Assembly (NCBI RefSeq): GCF_031458115.1
Contig: NZ_JAVDXV010000004.1
Span: 1 to 64,000, forward strand
DNA length: 64,000 nucleotides
Reading direction: 5' to 3'
From: Pelomonas asaccharophilus_A
GTDB lineage: Bacteria > Pseudomonadota > Gammaproteobacteria > Burkholderiales > Burkholderiaceae_C
The translations under genes and the position numbers were made by a program. Below the pieces are notes generated by a model that saw only the letters and a list, made by a program, of their open reading frames with translations, did not search any database and had not been told where the DNA came from. The stretch's first letter is position 1; each line of letters starts with the position of its first letter. Shown one piece after another: positions 46,819 through 55,981 of the stretch.

Positions 46819-47718
46819 ATGACTCCGCCCTTGCTTCCAGCCCTGGCCCGCGTGCTCCAAAGCGTGGACGCACCGCGCAACTTGCGCGCCCTTTACGGCC
46901 TTTTGATGGGCTTTTGCATCGCCGGCCTGCTGCTGGCCTCGGCACGCTCCGCTTTGGGGCGCGGCGACGACGGGATGGGCGCGCTGTGGCTGGGGTTGGC
47001 GCTGGCTGTCGCCTTTTTCAGCGTCAATGCCACCGGCCTGATGCTGATGGACCAGGCCCGAGGCCGCCCGGTGCGGGATCCGCAGGACGCCTGGGCCGAC
47101 GCGCTGCGCAGCGGCCATCGCGTGCTGGTGGCCGTGCTGGCCTGCGTGGCCGTGGCCGGCGCCGCCGTGCTTGTGCTGGCCGGCCTGCTGGCGGCCACGC
47201 ACTGGCCCTGGGTGGGTGCGCCGCTGCTGGCCGTGGTGCTGCCGCTAGGGGTGTTGGCGCTGGGCGGCATCGCCTTCGTGCTGTTCATCCTGGTCGGGCC
47301 ATTGGCCGGGCCGGCGGTCTGGGCCGGCGGGCGCAGCCGCGACGTGCTGGCCTTCCTGCGCGGCCGCCTGCGCCACGGCCTGCCGGAGACGGCGCTGCTG
47401 ATGGCCGCCGTCTACCTGATGGTGGCGCTGGCGACGGCGGCGGTCAGCTTCGTCGTCGTGACCGGCAGCCAGCTGCTGGCCGGCCTGGCCATCCTGGGCG
47501 CGGGCATCGAGCTGCCGGCGCGCCAGTTGCTGGCCGGTGTCATGGGCCTGGGGCCGCGCGGCCTGGGTGCCAGCGGCGTGCCGCTGCAGGGCGGCAACCT
47601 GGGGCTGGCGGCGTTGATCGGCGGCGGCGTGGTGTTCGCGCTGGCGCTGGTGCTGCCCACGCTGGTCTGGCTGCGCGGCTGCTGCGCGGTCTATCTGGCG
47701 CTGACCGAAGAGGAATGA
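46819..47718 (+). CDS. integral membrane protein of unknown function
   Basis: 299 residues, six to seven hydrophobic segments (LYGLLMGFCIAGLLLA, LWLGLALAVAFFSVNATGLML, VLVAVLACVAVAGAAVLVLAGLL and others). No recognised motif. TACGAT ends 9 nt before the ATG and may be its -10. The stop overlaps the next gene as ATGA. Possibly a permease-like partner, since the following gene encodes a metal-receptor-type protein, but this is a guess. Confidence 0.7.
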   Translation: MTPPLLPALARVLQSVDAPRNLRALYGLLMGFCIAGLLLASARSALGRGDDGMGALWLGLALAVAFFSVNATGLMLMDQARGRPVRDPQDAWADALRSGHRVLVAVLACVAVAGAAVLVLAGLLAATHWPWVGAPLLAVVLPLGVLALGGIAFVLFILVGPLAGPAVWAGGRSRDVLAFLRGRLRHGLPETALLMAAVYLMVALATAAVSFVVVTGSQLLAGLAILGAGIELPARQLLAGVMGLGPRGLGASGVPLQGGNLGLAALIGGGVVFALALVLPTLVWLRGCCAVYLALTEEE

Positions 47719-48488
47719 ATCCCCCAAGAATCGCGTCCATCGTGCCCAGCGCCACGGAGACACTGGTGGCGCTGGGCCTCGGCCCCAACCTGGTAGCCCG
47801 CACGGGCTTCTGCGTCCACCCGGCCGAGGCGCTGCGCGACATCCCCAAGGTGGGCGGCACCAAGGACGTGAACCTGGACAAGCTGCGGCGGCTGGCGCCC
47901 ACGCACGTGGTCGTGAATATTGACGAGAACCGCCGCGAGACGGCCGATTCGCTGCGCGAATTCGTGCCGCAGGTCATCGTGACCCACCCCCGCCGGCCCG
48001 AGGACAACCCGGTGCTTTTCGAGCAGCTGCGCGCGGCCTTTGCCGGCCTGCCCGGCGTGAACGAGCGCGCCACGGCGCTGTCGGCCGAGTTCGACGCCGC
48101 GCTTGCCCGCTGCCGCGCCGACCGGCGGCCTGTAGAGAGGGTGCTCTACCTGATCTGGCGCCAGCCCTGGATGACCGTGGCACGCGACACCTACATCTCG
48201 ACCCTGCTGGCCGAAGGCGGCTGGCAGACCTGGCCTGCCGTGCAGGGCGGCGAGCTGGGCGCCGGCCGCTACCCGGTGCTCACCGGCGACGAAGCCTGGC
48301 TGGCCGACATCGACCGCGTGCTGCTCAGCTCCGAGCCCTACCGGTTCGACGCCGGGCATGTGGCCGAGGCGCAGGCGCTGTGCCCGCGGGCACGCGTGCA
48401 GCTGGTGGACGGCGAACTGCTGAGCTGGTGGGGCGCGCGCGGCGCGCCGGGGCTGGACTATCTGCGCGAACTCAGGGCGGGCGGCTAA
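47715..48488 (+). CDS. BtuF-like helical-backbone metal receptor/cobalamin-binding protein
   Basis: 257 residues from ATG 47715. RIASIVPSATETLVALGLGPNLVARTGFCVHP, LDKLRRLAPTHVVV and VLTGDEAWLADIDRVLLSSEP are typical of the BtuF/FecB class. There is no N-terminal signal peptide, so it appears cytoplasmic or non-classically placed, as in the signal-less BtuF-like proteins found in many betaproteobacteria. Ligand probably a corrinoid or metal complex; not certain. Confidence 0.82.
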   Translation: MNPPRIASIVPSATETLVALGLGPNLVARTGFCVHPAEALRDIPKVGGTKDVNLDKLRRLAPTHVVVNIDENRRETADSLREFVPQVIVTHPRRPEDNPVLFEQLRAAFAGLPGVNERATALSAEFDAALARCRADRRPVERVLYLIWRQPWMTVARDTYISTLLAEGGWQTWPAVQGGELGAGRYPVLTGDEAWLADIDRVLLSSEPYRFDAGHVAEAQALCPRARVQLVDGELLSWWGARGAPGLDYLRELRAGG

Positions 48489-48506
48489 CCGCCACAATCG
48501 CCCGCC

Positions 48507-49142
48507 ATGGACATCTACAAGCCTCTCGTCGCGCTGCTGGCCATCGTGAACCCCGTGGGCGTGGTGCCCTTCTTCATCCACTTCACCAGCGGCCTGTCGC
48601 GCGAGCAGCGGCGCCGGACCATCCTGGTCAGCGCCAGCACGGCCGGCATCGTCATCGCGCTGTCGGCGCTGTTCGGGCTGAAGATCATCGAGTTCTTCGG
48701 CATCTCGCTGGCCAGCTTCCAGGTCGGCGGCGGCTGCCTGCTGCTGATCAGCTCGCTGCAGATGCTGAACGCCAAGCCCGCCGAGGCCAAGCCGCAGGAC
48801 GTCAGCGAAGGCGACAGCAAGGTGGACGCCGGCGCCAGCATCGCCGTCGTGCCGCTGGCCATCCCGCTGCTGACCGGGCCGGCCACCATCTCCACGATGG
48901 TCATCTACGCCGACAAGACGCGCGTCTGGTGGGAGCTGGCCATCCTGTGCGGCTACGGCGTCGTCGTGGCGTTGGTGACCTTCATCACCTTCTCGGCCAG
49001 CAGCAAGATCGCCAAGGTGCTGGGCCAGACCGGCATCAACATCATGACGCGGCTGATGGGCCTCATCCTCGCCGCACTGGCCGTGGAGCTGCTGGCCGAC
49101 GGCCTCATCAAGCTGTTCCCCGCGCTGGCGGGTGGCCGCTAG
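48507..49142 (+). CDS. MarC-family integral membrane protein
   Basis: 211 residues with six helices: VALLAIVNPVGVVPFFIHFTSG (the conserved first helix with NPVG), TAGIVIALSALFGLKIIEFFGIS, FQVGGGCLLLISSLQML, and IPLLTGPATIST. The family has no settled substrate. CACAAT ends 8 nt before the ATG, so the transcript is likely leaderless. Confidence 0.88.
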   Translation: MDIYKPLVALLAIVNPVGVVPFFIHFTSGLSREQRRRTILVSASTAGIVIALSALFGLKIIEFFGISLASFQVGGGCLLLISSLQMLNAKPAEAKPQDVSEGDSKVDAGASIAVVPLAIPLLTGPATISTMVIYADKTRVWWELAILCGYGVVVALVTFITFSASSKIAKVLGQTGINIMTRLMGLILAALAVELLADGLIKLFPALAGGR

Positions 49143-49151
49143 GAGCACAGC

Positions 49152-50177
49152 ATGGGTCTGTTCAACCTCCCGCCCATCTGGATGGCGCCCATGGCCGGCG
49201 AAGCGTCCAGCGCCACGCTGGTCGCCGCCGTGTCCGCGGGTGGTGGCTTTGGCCAACTGGGCGCGGCCTATCTGGCGCCGGCGCGCATCACCGAGATCGC
49301 GGCCGACATCCGCGCGCGCACCGACCAACCCTTTGGCATCAACCTGTTCTGCCCCCAGCCCTGGCAGCCGGACGACGCCGGGCTGGACGCCTATCTCGCG
49401 CGGTTGGCCGTCTGGCACGCCGAGCTGGGGCTGCCGGCACCCACGCGGCCCGCGCAGTTCGAGGAAGACTTCGAGGCCCAGCTGGCCGCGACCATCGCGG
49501 CGAAGCCCGCGGCCATCAGCTTCGTCATGGGCGACCCCGGCGCGGCGCGCGTGGCGGCGCTGCAGGACCTGGGCTTCACCGTGCTGGGCACGGCCACGCA
49601 GGTGTCCGAGGGGCTGGCGCTGCAGGCCAGCGGTGTCGACGCCGTCATCGCGCAGGGCTACGAGGGCGGCGGCCACCGTGGCGGCTTCCTGGGCACGCCC
49701 GAGGGCGCGCTGATCGGCACGATGGCGCTGGTGCCGCAACTGGTCGATGCGCTGGACATCCCGGTCATCGCCGCTGGTGGCATTGCCGACGCGCGCGGCG
49801 TGGCTGCGGCGCAGGCGCTCGGCGCCAGCGCGGTGACCGTCGGCACGGCCTTCCTGCTGGTGGACGAATGCCCGCTGTCGCCGGCCTACCGCGCGGCGCT
49901 GCTGGCGGCCCGAGACGCCGACTCCACGCTGACCCGCGCGTTCTCCGGGCGCCTGGCGCGCGGCGTGGCCAACCGCGTCACGCGCGAGCTGGAGGGCCTG
50001 GTCTTGCCGGCCTTCCCGCAACCCAATGCGGCCAGCCGGCCCATGCGCCAGGCCGCCGCCAAGGCGGGCCAGGCCGACTTCATCAGCCTGTGGGCCGGCC
50101 AGGCGCTGCCGCTGAGCCGCAAGCCCGGCAGCGCGGCGGAACTGGTCGCGGCACTCACCCGAGGTTGGACCGCTTGA
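49152..50177 (+). CDS. nitronate monooxygenase (2-nitropropane dioxygenase family)
   Basis: 341 residues, AGGAGC upstream. FMN-dependent TIM barrel: IWMAPMAGEASSATLVAAVSAGGGFGQLG, FGINLFCPQPW, GYEGGGHRGGF (catalytic/flavin loop with His), VIAAGGIADARGVAAA and VGTAFLLVDEC. It oxidises alkyl nitronates (for example propionate 3-nitronate). The stop overlaps creB as TTGA, so creB may be read from the same mRNA. Confidence 0.9.
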   Translation: MGLFNLPPIWMAPMAGEASSATLVAAVSAGGGFGQLGAAYLAPARITEIAADIRARTDQPFGINLFCPQPWQPDDAGLDAYLARLAVWHAELGLPAPTRPAQFEEDFEAQLAATIAAKPAAISFVMGDPGAARVAALQDLGFTVLGTATQVSEGLALQASGVDAVIAQGYEGGGHRGGFLGTPEGALIGTMALVPQLVDALDIPVIAAGGIADARGVAAAQALGASAVTVGTAFLLVDECPLSPAYRAALLAARDADSTLTRAFSGRLARGVANRVTRELEGLVLPAFPQPNAASRPMRQAAAKAGQADFISLWAGQALPLSRKPGSAAELVAALTRGWTA

Positions 50178-50833
50178 TCCTGCTGCTGGAAGACGACCCG
50201 GCCATCGCCGACACGGTCGCGTTCGCGCTGCGCCGCGAGGGTTTCGACGTCGAGCACCGCGGCTGGCTGGCCGAGGCCCGCGAGCGGCTGCGCAGCGGCC
50301 CGCCGCCCGAGCTGCTGGTCCTGGACATCGGCCTGCCCGACGGCAACGGCCTGGACCTGTGCCGCGAGCTGCGAGGCGGGCCGCTGCAATACCTGCCCGT
50401 CATCATGCTGAGCGCCCGCAGCGACGAGATGGACCGCGTGCTCGGCCTGGAGCTGGGCGCCGACGACTACCTCGCCAAGCCCTTCAGCCCGCGCGAGCTG
50501 GTGGCGCGCGTGCGGGCGCTGCTGCGCCGCGCGCAACCCGTGCCGGCCATGAACCATGGCTTCACGGTGGACGGCTCGCGCGTGCGACTGGACGGCCAGC
50601 TGCTGAACCTGACCAAGCTGGAGCTGGGCTTGTTGCTGAAGCTGCTGGCCGCGCCGCAGCGCATCCACTCGCGCGACACGCTGCTGGACGCCGTCTGGGG
50701 CACCAGCGCCGACAGCGGCGATCGCACGGTGGACACGCACATCAAGACGCTGCGCGCCAAGCTGCGCGAGGCGGCGCCGGCGCGCGACCCGATCAAGACG
50801 CACCGCGGCCTCGGCTACTCGCTGGAGCCCTGA
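50174..50833 (+). CDS. creB: response regulator CreB
   Basis: 219 residues from TTG 50174 (TTGs at 50165 and 50174 are both in frame). Receiver: ILLLEDDPAIADTVAFALRREGF, phospho-Asp51 (LLVLDIGLPDGNG), LSARSDEMDRVLGLELGADDYLAKPFSPRELVARV. OmpR-type winged helix: LTKLELGLLLKLLAAP, DRTVDTHIKTLRAKL, KTHRGLGYSL. The similarity to E. coli CreB runs over the full length. It precedes creC by 3 nt. Confidence 0.92.
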   Translation: MILLLEDDPAIADTVAFALRREGFDVEHRGWLAEARERLRSGPPPELLVLDIGLPDGNGLDLCRELRGGPLQYLPVIMLSARSDEMDRVLGLELGADDYLAKPFSPRELVARVRALLRRAQPVPAMNHGFTVDGSRVRLDGQLLNLTKLELGLLLKLLAAPQRIHSRDTLLDAVWGTSADSGDRTVDTHIKTLRAKLREAAPARDPIKTHRGLGYSLEP

Positions 50834-50836
50834 GCC

Positions 50837-52264
50837 ATGCGGCTGGGCCTGCGCGTCTTCTTCGGCTTCTTCCTGATCGCCGGCCTCAGCGCCGTGCTGC
50901 TGCTGAAGGTCTTCCTGGCCGAAGTGAAGCCCAGCGTGCGCGAGGTCATGGAAGACCTGATGGTGGACACGGCCAACCTGCTGGCCGAGGTGGCAGCGGA
51001 AGAGATGACCACCGGCGCACCGCCCGCCGACGGCCGCCTGGCCGCCCAGTTGCAGCGTTACGCGAAGCGCGACGTGGACGTGACGATCTGGGGCGTGCAC
51101 AAGCAGACGCTGGACCTGCGCGTCTACGTGACCGACGCCAACGGCCGTGTCGTGCTGGACTCCGGCACGCCCTCCGCCGTGGGGCAGGACTATTCGCGAT
51201 GGAACGACGTGGCCCGCACGCTGCGCGGCGACTACGGCGCCCGCTCGTCGCGCGACAACGGCATCGACGACCGCAGCACCGTGCTGGTGGTGGCCGCGCC
51301 CATCGAGCGCGAAGGCCGGCGGCTGGGCGTCGTCAGCGTGGCCAAGCCGGTGGCCAGCGTGCAGCGCTTCATCGACCGCGCCGAGAGCCGCGTGTTCAGG
51401 GCCGGTGCCGCGCTGCTGGCCGCCAGCTTGATCGTGGGCGTGGCCGTCACGCTGTGGCTGGTGGCCACCGTGCGGCGGCTGCGCCGCTATGCGCAGCAGG
51501 TGCAGGCGGGCCAGAACCTCGCGCCGCCCGACGTGCCCGGCGAACTGGGCGACCTGGCGCACGCGATGGACGCCATGCGCCGCCGGCTGGAGGGTCGCGA
51601 GCAACTGGAGCACGATGTGCGCGCGCTGACACATGAGCTGAAGAGCCCGCTGGCCGCGCTGCGCGCCAGCGGCGAGCTGCTGCAGGACGAACTGCCCGAG
51701 GCCGACCGCCGCCGCTTCGCCGCCCAGGTGTTGGACCAGACCGCGCGGCTGCAGACGCTGGTGGAACGCGTGCTGGCGCTGTCGCAGCTGGAGGCGCAGG
51801 TGGAACCTGGCGAGCGCCAGCGCCTGCAGCTGGCCGACTGGGCCGATGCGCAACTGGAGCGCCAGGCGCCGCGCCTCGCGCAGCGGGGCCTGCGCGTGGT
51901 CTGGATGGAACGCGCCGACGTGGCGGTGGAAGCCGACCCGGCGCTGCTGGAACTGGCCTTCGGCAATGTGCTGGTCAACGCGATCGACTTCGCGCCGGCA
52001 GGCTCGACCCTGGAGCTGGCTGTCGGCGTCACGCCCGACGGCTCCCACCTCACGCTACGCGACCCTGGCCCCGGCGTGCCGGCGGCGGGCTTCGCGCAGC
52101 TGGGCAAACGCTTTTTCTCGACGGCGCGGCCCGGCAGCCTCGTGAAGGGCTCGGGCCTGGGCCTGGCCATCGCGCGGCGCGTGATGGAGCTGCATGGCGG
52201 GCACCTCACGTTCGAGGCAGCGATGCCAGGGCTGAAGGTTTCACTCGTCTTGCCTTCACGCTGA
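50837..52264 (+). CDS. creC: sensor histidine kinase CreC
   Basis: 475 residues. Helix 1 (VFFGFFLIAGLSAVLLLKVFL), a periplasmic sensor with VYVTDANGRVVLDSG, helix 2 near 195-215, HAMP, H-box ALTHELKSPLAALRAS with His266, N-box FGNVLVNAIDFAP and G-box KGSGLGLAIARRV. In E. coli CreC reacts to growth medium and fermentation products and to penicillin stress in other bacteria. The final codons carry the first half of the cre-tag. Confidence 0.93.
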   Translation: MRLGLRVFFGFFLIAGLSAVLLLKVFLAEVKPSVREVMEDLMVDTANLLAEVAAEEMTTGAPPADGRLAAQLQRYAKRDVDVTIWGVHKQTLDLRVYVTDANGRVVLDSGTPSAVGQDYSRWNDVARTLRGDYGARSSRDNGIDDRSTVLVVAAPIEREGRRLGVVSVAKPVASVQRFIDRAESRVFRAGAALLAASLIVGVAVTLWLVATVRRLRRYAQQVQAGQNLAPPDVPGELGDLAHAMDAMRRRLEGREQLEHDVRALTHELKSPLAALRASGELLQDELPEADRRRFAAQVLDQTARLQTLVERVLALSQLEAQVEPGERQRLQLADWADAQLERQAPRLAQRGLRVVWMERADVAVEADPALLELAFGNVLVNAIDFAPAGSTLELAVGVTPDGSHLTLRDPGPGVPAAGFAQLGKRFFSTARPGSLVKGSGLGLAIARRVMELHGGHLTFEAAMPGLKVSLVLPSR

Positions 52265-52270
52265 CTTCAC
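52255..52270 (+). promoter_or_regulatory. exact cre-tag (CreB-binding site) in front of creD
   Basis: TTCAC-GCTGAC-TTCAC at 52255-52270 matches the CreB consensus TTCAC-N6-TTCAC without mismatch. A third TTCAC lies at 52240-52244. A TTATGA hexamer at 52279-52284 may be the -10, placing the start near 52291. Confidence 0.85.
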
Positions 52271-52313
52271 GCAGCACCTTATGAGCTCACATCGCGTCGC
52301 GATGCTGGGCGGC

Positions 52314-53609
52314 ATGAACAACAGAGCCCTCTTCATCAAGCTGGCCATCCTGGCCGTGGTCTCCCTCCTGTTGTGCGCCGTGCTGGCGCAGATCGACGGG
52401 CTGGTCAACGAACGCCAGGCCCGCCAACAGGAAGCGCAGCAGAGCGTCGTGCAGTCGCAGGCCGGCCCGCAGACGCTGCTGGGTCCGCTGCTGTTGCGCC
52501 ATTGCAAGGAGACCTGGTCGCCCAGCAAGGACAGCGTGCAGACCCGCGGCTTCGCGGCCGTGCTTCCGCCCACGCAGCTGCAGGTCGGCGGGCGCGTCAG
52601 CCCCGATCCGCGCCACCGCGGCCTGTTCAAGATCAACAGCTACGCCGGCAAGCTGACCATCGCGGCGCGCTGGGATGACTTCGAGCGGCTGAACCCGCCG
52701 GCCGAGAACGCGGGCGGCCGCGTCGAGTGCGGGGACGTCATCGCGATGTTCTCCACCAGCGATGCGCGCGGCCTGCGCGACGTGGAACTGAAGCGCGACG
52801 GCCGCCCGCTGGCCGTGAAGCCCGGCACGCTGAACGACGCCTACCCGGCGGGCCTGCACGCCGTCATCGCGATGCCGCGCAGCGGCGAGGCGCTGGAGCT
52901 GAGCCTGGCCGTCGAGGTGGTGGGCACGCAGCGGCTGGCCGTCGTTCCGGCTGCCGGCAGCACGGCGGTGAACCTGCAGTCCAGCTGGCAGCACCCCAGC
53001 TTCGGCGGCCGCTTCCTGCCGGCCGAGCGCGAGGTCAGCGAGGCCGGCTTCTCTGCGCGCTGGCAGGTATCGGAACTGGCCAGCCGCGCGGCCGCCGACG
53101 CTGCCCAGGGCAAGGCCGAGCTGGACACGCTGGCTGTCGATCTGATGGACCCGGTGAACCCCTATGTGATGAGCGACCGCGCGATCAAGTACGGCCTGAT
53201 GTTCATCGCGCTGACCTTCGTCACCGTGGGCCTGACCGAGGTGCTGACCGGCCGACGCGTGCATCCGGTGCAATACCTGCTGGTGGGCCTGGCGCTGAGC
53301 CTGTTCTTCCTGCTGCTGCTGAGCCTGTCGGAGCACCTGCCCTTCGTCACGTCCTACCTGATCGCCGCGGGCGCCGCGGCGGCGGTGCTGACGCAGTACG
53401 CCGCCGCCATGCTGGGCGGCTGGCTGCGGGGCCTGGCCTTCGGCGGAGGCATCGCGCTGCTGTACGGCGCGCTCTACGTGCTGCTGAGCCGCGAACAGAC
53501 CGCGCTGGTCATCGGCGCCGTGCTGCTGTTCGGCGTGCTGGCCGCGGTGATGACGCTGACCCGGCGGCTGGACTGGTATCGCCTTGGGGGTGGCGGGGCC
53601 CAGGAGTGA
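52314..53609 (+). CDS. creD: inner membrane protein CreD
   Basis: 431 residues from ATG 52314 (MNNRALFIKLAILAVVSLLL). The longer start at 52281 overlaps the proposed -10, so it is less likely. N-terminal helix, NERQARQQEAQQSVVQSQAGPQTLLGPLL (the conserved CreD motif), a large periplasmic domain, then five or six C-terminal helices (YGLMFIALTFVTVGLTEVL, YLLVGLALSLFFLLLLSLSEHLPF). CreD is the strongest CreBC target and affects envelope integrity. It follows an exact cre-tag. Confidence 0.93.
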   Translation: MNNRALFIKLAILAVVSLLLCAVLAQIDGLVNERQARQQEAQQSVVQSQAGPQTLLGPLLLRHCKETWSPSKDSVQTRGFAAVLPPTQLQVGGRVSPDPRHRGLFKINSYAGKLTIAARWDDFERLNPPAENAGGRVECGDVIAMFSTSDARGLRDVELKRDGRPLAVKPGTLNDAYPAGLHAVIAMPRSGEALELSLAVEVVGTQRLAVVPAAGSTAVNLQSSWQHPSFGGRFLPAEREVSEAGFSARWQVSELASRAAADAAQGKAELDTLAVDLMDPVNPYVMSDRAIKYGLMFIALTFVTVGLTEVLTGRRVHPVQYLLVGLALSLFFLLLLSLSEHLPFVTSYLIAAGAAAAVLTQYAAAMLGGWLRGLAFGGGIALLYGALYVLLSREQTALVIGAVLLFGVLAAVMTLTRRLDWYRLGGGGAQE

Positions 53610-53663
53610 ATTACGCTAGCGCCGCCGCGCAGCCCGCGCGGGGTTCCCGCAGCGCGCTCCTTC

Positions 53664-55313
53664 ATGTCCCAACAAGGTTTCGACTACATCATCGTGGGCG
53701 CCGGCACCGCCGGCTGCCTGCTGGCCAACCGGCTCAGCGCGGACCGCAACAAGCGCGTGCTGCTGATCGAGGCCGGCGGCCGGGACGATTACCACTGGAT
53801 CCACATCCCCGTTGGCTACCTGCACTGCATCGGCAACCCGCGCACCGACTGGTGCTTCAACACCGAGGCCGAGCCGGGCCTGAACGGGCGCAGCCTGCGC
53901 TATCCGCGCGGCAAGGTGCTGGGCGGCAGCTCCAGCATCAACGGCATGATCTACATGCGCGGCCAGAGCCGCGACTACGAGCACTGGGCCGAGCTGACCG
54001 GTGACGACACCTGGCGCTGGGAGCGCGTGCTGCGCGCCTTCCGCCGGCACGAGCGCCACTGGCGGCTGGACGACCCCGGCACCGCGCCCGAGGGCTTTGC
54101 CGAGCTGCACGGCCACAAGGGCGAATGGCGCGTGGAGCAGCAGCGGCTGCGCTGGCCCATCCTGGACGCCTTCGCCGCCGCCTGCACCGAGGCCGGCATT
54201 CCGGCCACCAGCGACTTCAACGCGGGCAACAACGAGGGCGTAGGTTACTTCGAGGTCAACCAGAAGAAGGGCTTGCGCTGGAACACGGCCAAGGCCTTCC
54301 TGCGGCCCACCTGTCTGGGCCGGCCCAACTTCGAGCTGTGGACCGGCGCGCACGTGAAGCGGCTGCGCCTGATGCACGACGACGCCGGCCTGCGCTGCGG
54401 CGGCGTCGAGGTCATCACGCCGCAGGGCACGGAGCAGCCCTGGCTGCTGCCGGGCGGCGAGGTCATCCTGTCGGCCGGCGCCATCGGTTCGCCGCAGATT
54501 CTGCAGTTGTCCGGCCTGGGGCCAGGCGCGCTGCTGCAGGGGCTGGGGCTGAAGGTCGAGCAAGACCTCGCCGGCGTGGGCGCCAACCTGCAGGATCACC
54601 TGCAGATCCGCGCCGTCTACAAGGTGCAGGGCGCCAGGACGCTGAACACGCGCTCGGCCTCGCTGCTGGGCCGCGCCATGATCGGCCTGGAGTACGCGCT
54701 GCGCCGCAGCGGCCCCATGAGCATGGCGCCCAGCCAGCTGGGCGCGTTCACGCGCAGCAGCCCGGACAAGACCTGGCCCGACCTGGAGTACCACGTGCAG
54801 CCGCTGTCGCTGGACGCCTTCGGCGAGCCGCTGCACGGCTTCAACGCGTTCACGGCCAGCGTCAGCAACCTCAACCCGACCAGCCGCGGCACTGTGAACA
54901 TCACATCGCCCGACGCGGCGCAGGCGCCGTCCATCCGGCCCAACTACCTCAGCACCGACGAAGACCGCCGCGTGGCGGCCGAGAGCCTGAGGATGACGCG
55001 CCGCATCGTGGCCCAGCCGGCACTGGCCGGCTTCAAGCCCGAGGAATACCGGCCCGGGCCGCAGTACCAGACCGATGAGGAGCTGGCGCGGCTGGCCGGC
55101 GACATCGGCACCACCATCTTCCATCCCGTGGGCACCTGCAAGATGGGCCGCAAGGACGACGCGGGCGCGGTGGTGGACTCGCGGCTGCGCGTGCGCGGCG
55201 TGACCGGGCTGCGCGTGGCCGACGCCAGCGTGATGCCCACCATCACCAGCGGCAACACGGCGTCGCCGACGCTGATGATCGCGGAGAAGCTGGCCGGCTG
55301 GATGGGCGGTTGA
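53664..55313 (+). CDS. GMC-family FAD-dependent oxidoreductase (choline/alcohol dehydrogenase-like)
   Basis: 549 residues. FAD site YIIVGAGTAGCLLANRLS; GMC signature 1 (LGGSSSINGMIYMRGQ) and 2 (GAIGSPQILQLSGLGP); catalytic His in FHPVGTCKMG and Asn/His region TSGNTASPTLMIAEK. It oxidises an alcohol (choline-, AlkJ- or polyethylene-glycol-type); the substrate is not determined. The stop overlaps the next gene as TGATG. Confidence 0.9.
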   Translation: MSQQGFDYIIVGAGTAGCLLANRLSADRNKRVLLIEAGGRDDYHWIHIPVGYLHCIGNPRTDWCFNTEAEPGLNGRSLRYPRGKVLGGSSSINGMIYMRGQSRDYEHWAELTGDDTWRWERVLRAFRRHERHWRLDDPGTAPEGFAELHGHKGEWRVEQQRLRWPILDAFAAACTEAGIPATSDFNAGNNEGVGYFEVNQKKGLRWNTAKAFLRPTCLGRPNFELWTGAHVKRLRLMHDDAGLRCGGVEVITPQGTEQPWLLPGGEVILSAGAIGSPQILQLSGLGPGALLQGLGLKVEQDLAGVGANLQDHLQIRAVYKVQGARTLNTRSASLLGRAMIGLEYALRRSGPMSMAPSQLGAFTRSSPDKTWPDLEYHVQPLSLDAFGEPLHGFNAFTASVSNLNPTSRGTVNITSPDAAQAPSIRPNYLSTDEDRRVAAESLRMTRRIVAQPALAGFKPEEYRPGPQYQTDEELARLAGDIGTTIFHPVGTCKMGRKDDAGAVVDSRLRVRGVTGLRVADASVMPTITSGNTASPTLMIAEKLAGWMGG

Positions 55314-55948
55314 TGGGCATCTTCCAGCGCCTCTACGACCGGTTCGGCAAGCCCTCGGCACCGGCGGCCGAGCTGCAGCCCTTCCTGCAACGCCATCCGC
55401 CGTCGGCCGGCCTGACACCCGCCACGGCCGACCAACTGGCCCGCTACGCCGATCACCTGCCCGCACCGCTGCTGGCGCTGTGGCAGCAGCACGGCTTCGG
55501 CTTCTACGGCCAGAGGCTGGTTCAGCTGATCGATCCGGATGTCTATCGCGACAACCTGTGGGGCTGGCTGATGCGCGACGAGCCCGACATGGACCGGTTG
55601 CCCATCGCGCTCAGTGCGATGGGCACGATCTTCTACTACCGCAAGCTCAGCGAGGACGGCGACGAGGACGTGTCCTTCCTGAACCCGCACACGTCCGAGA
55701 GCGGCTGCACCGTCTGGTCGCTGGCGCAGTTCTTCAACGAATGGCTGGGCGAGGCCGACAACCTGGCGGACTACCTGCACGCCAAGGAGCTCGACGCGAT
55801 GGCGGCCCGGGCCGGCCCGCTGGCGCGCGACCAGATGTACTTCCACGAGCCGGCCTTGCGGCTGGGCGGAGACGGCAGCCTGGCGCACATCGCGCGTGGC
55901 AGCGCACCGGTGCATCTGGATCTGCTGCTGCAGTTGGCGACCAGCTAA
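55313..55948 (+). CDS. GAD-like/DUF1851 protein (T6SS Tdi1-type immunity homologue)
   Basis: 211 residues from ATG 55313. GAD-like half: ARYADHLPAPLLALWQQHGFGFYGQRLVQLIDPDVYRDNLWGWL; DUF1851 half: FLNPHTSESGCTVWSLAQFFNEWL and a C-terminal LRLGGDGSLAHIARGSAPVHLDLL. Known Tdi1-like proteins protect against a type VI secreted DNase. No toxin or T6SS gene is near; it is coupled to the GMC gene, so this could be an orphan immunity protein or a protein with another role. Confidence 0.75.
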   Translation: MGIFQRLYDRFGKPSAPAAELQPFLQRHPPSAGLTPATADQLARYADHLPAPLLALWQQHGFGFYGQRLVQLIDPDVYRDNLWGWLMRDEPDMDRLPIALSAMGTIFYYRKLSEDGDEDVSFLNPHTSESGCTVWSLAQFFNEWLGEADNLADYLHAKELDAMAARAGPLARDQMYFHEPALRLGGDGSLAHIARGSAPVHLDLLLQLATS

Positions 55949-55981
55949 GCCGGCCGACGCGGCGCCCGCGACAATCGGGGC

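Noticed and set aside
52281..52314. creD start at ATG 52281
   Set aside because: This ATG overlaps the proposed -10 element just after the cre-tag, and the family N terminus begins at the second ATG.
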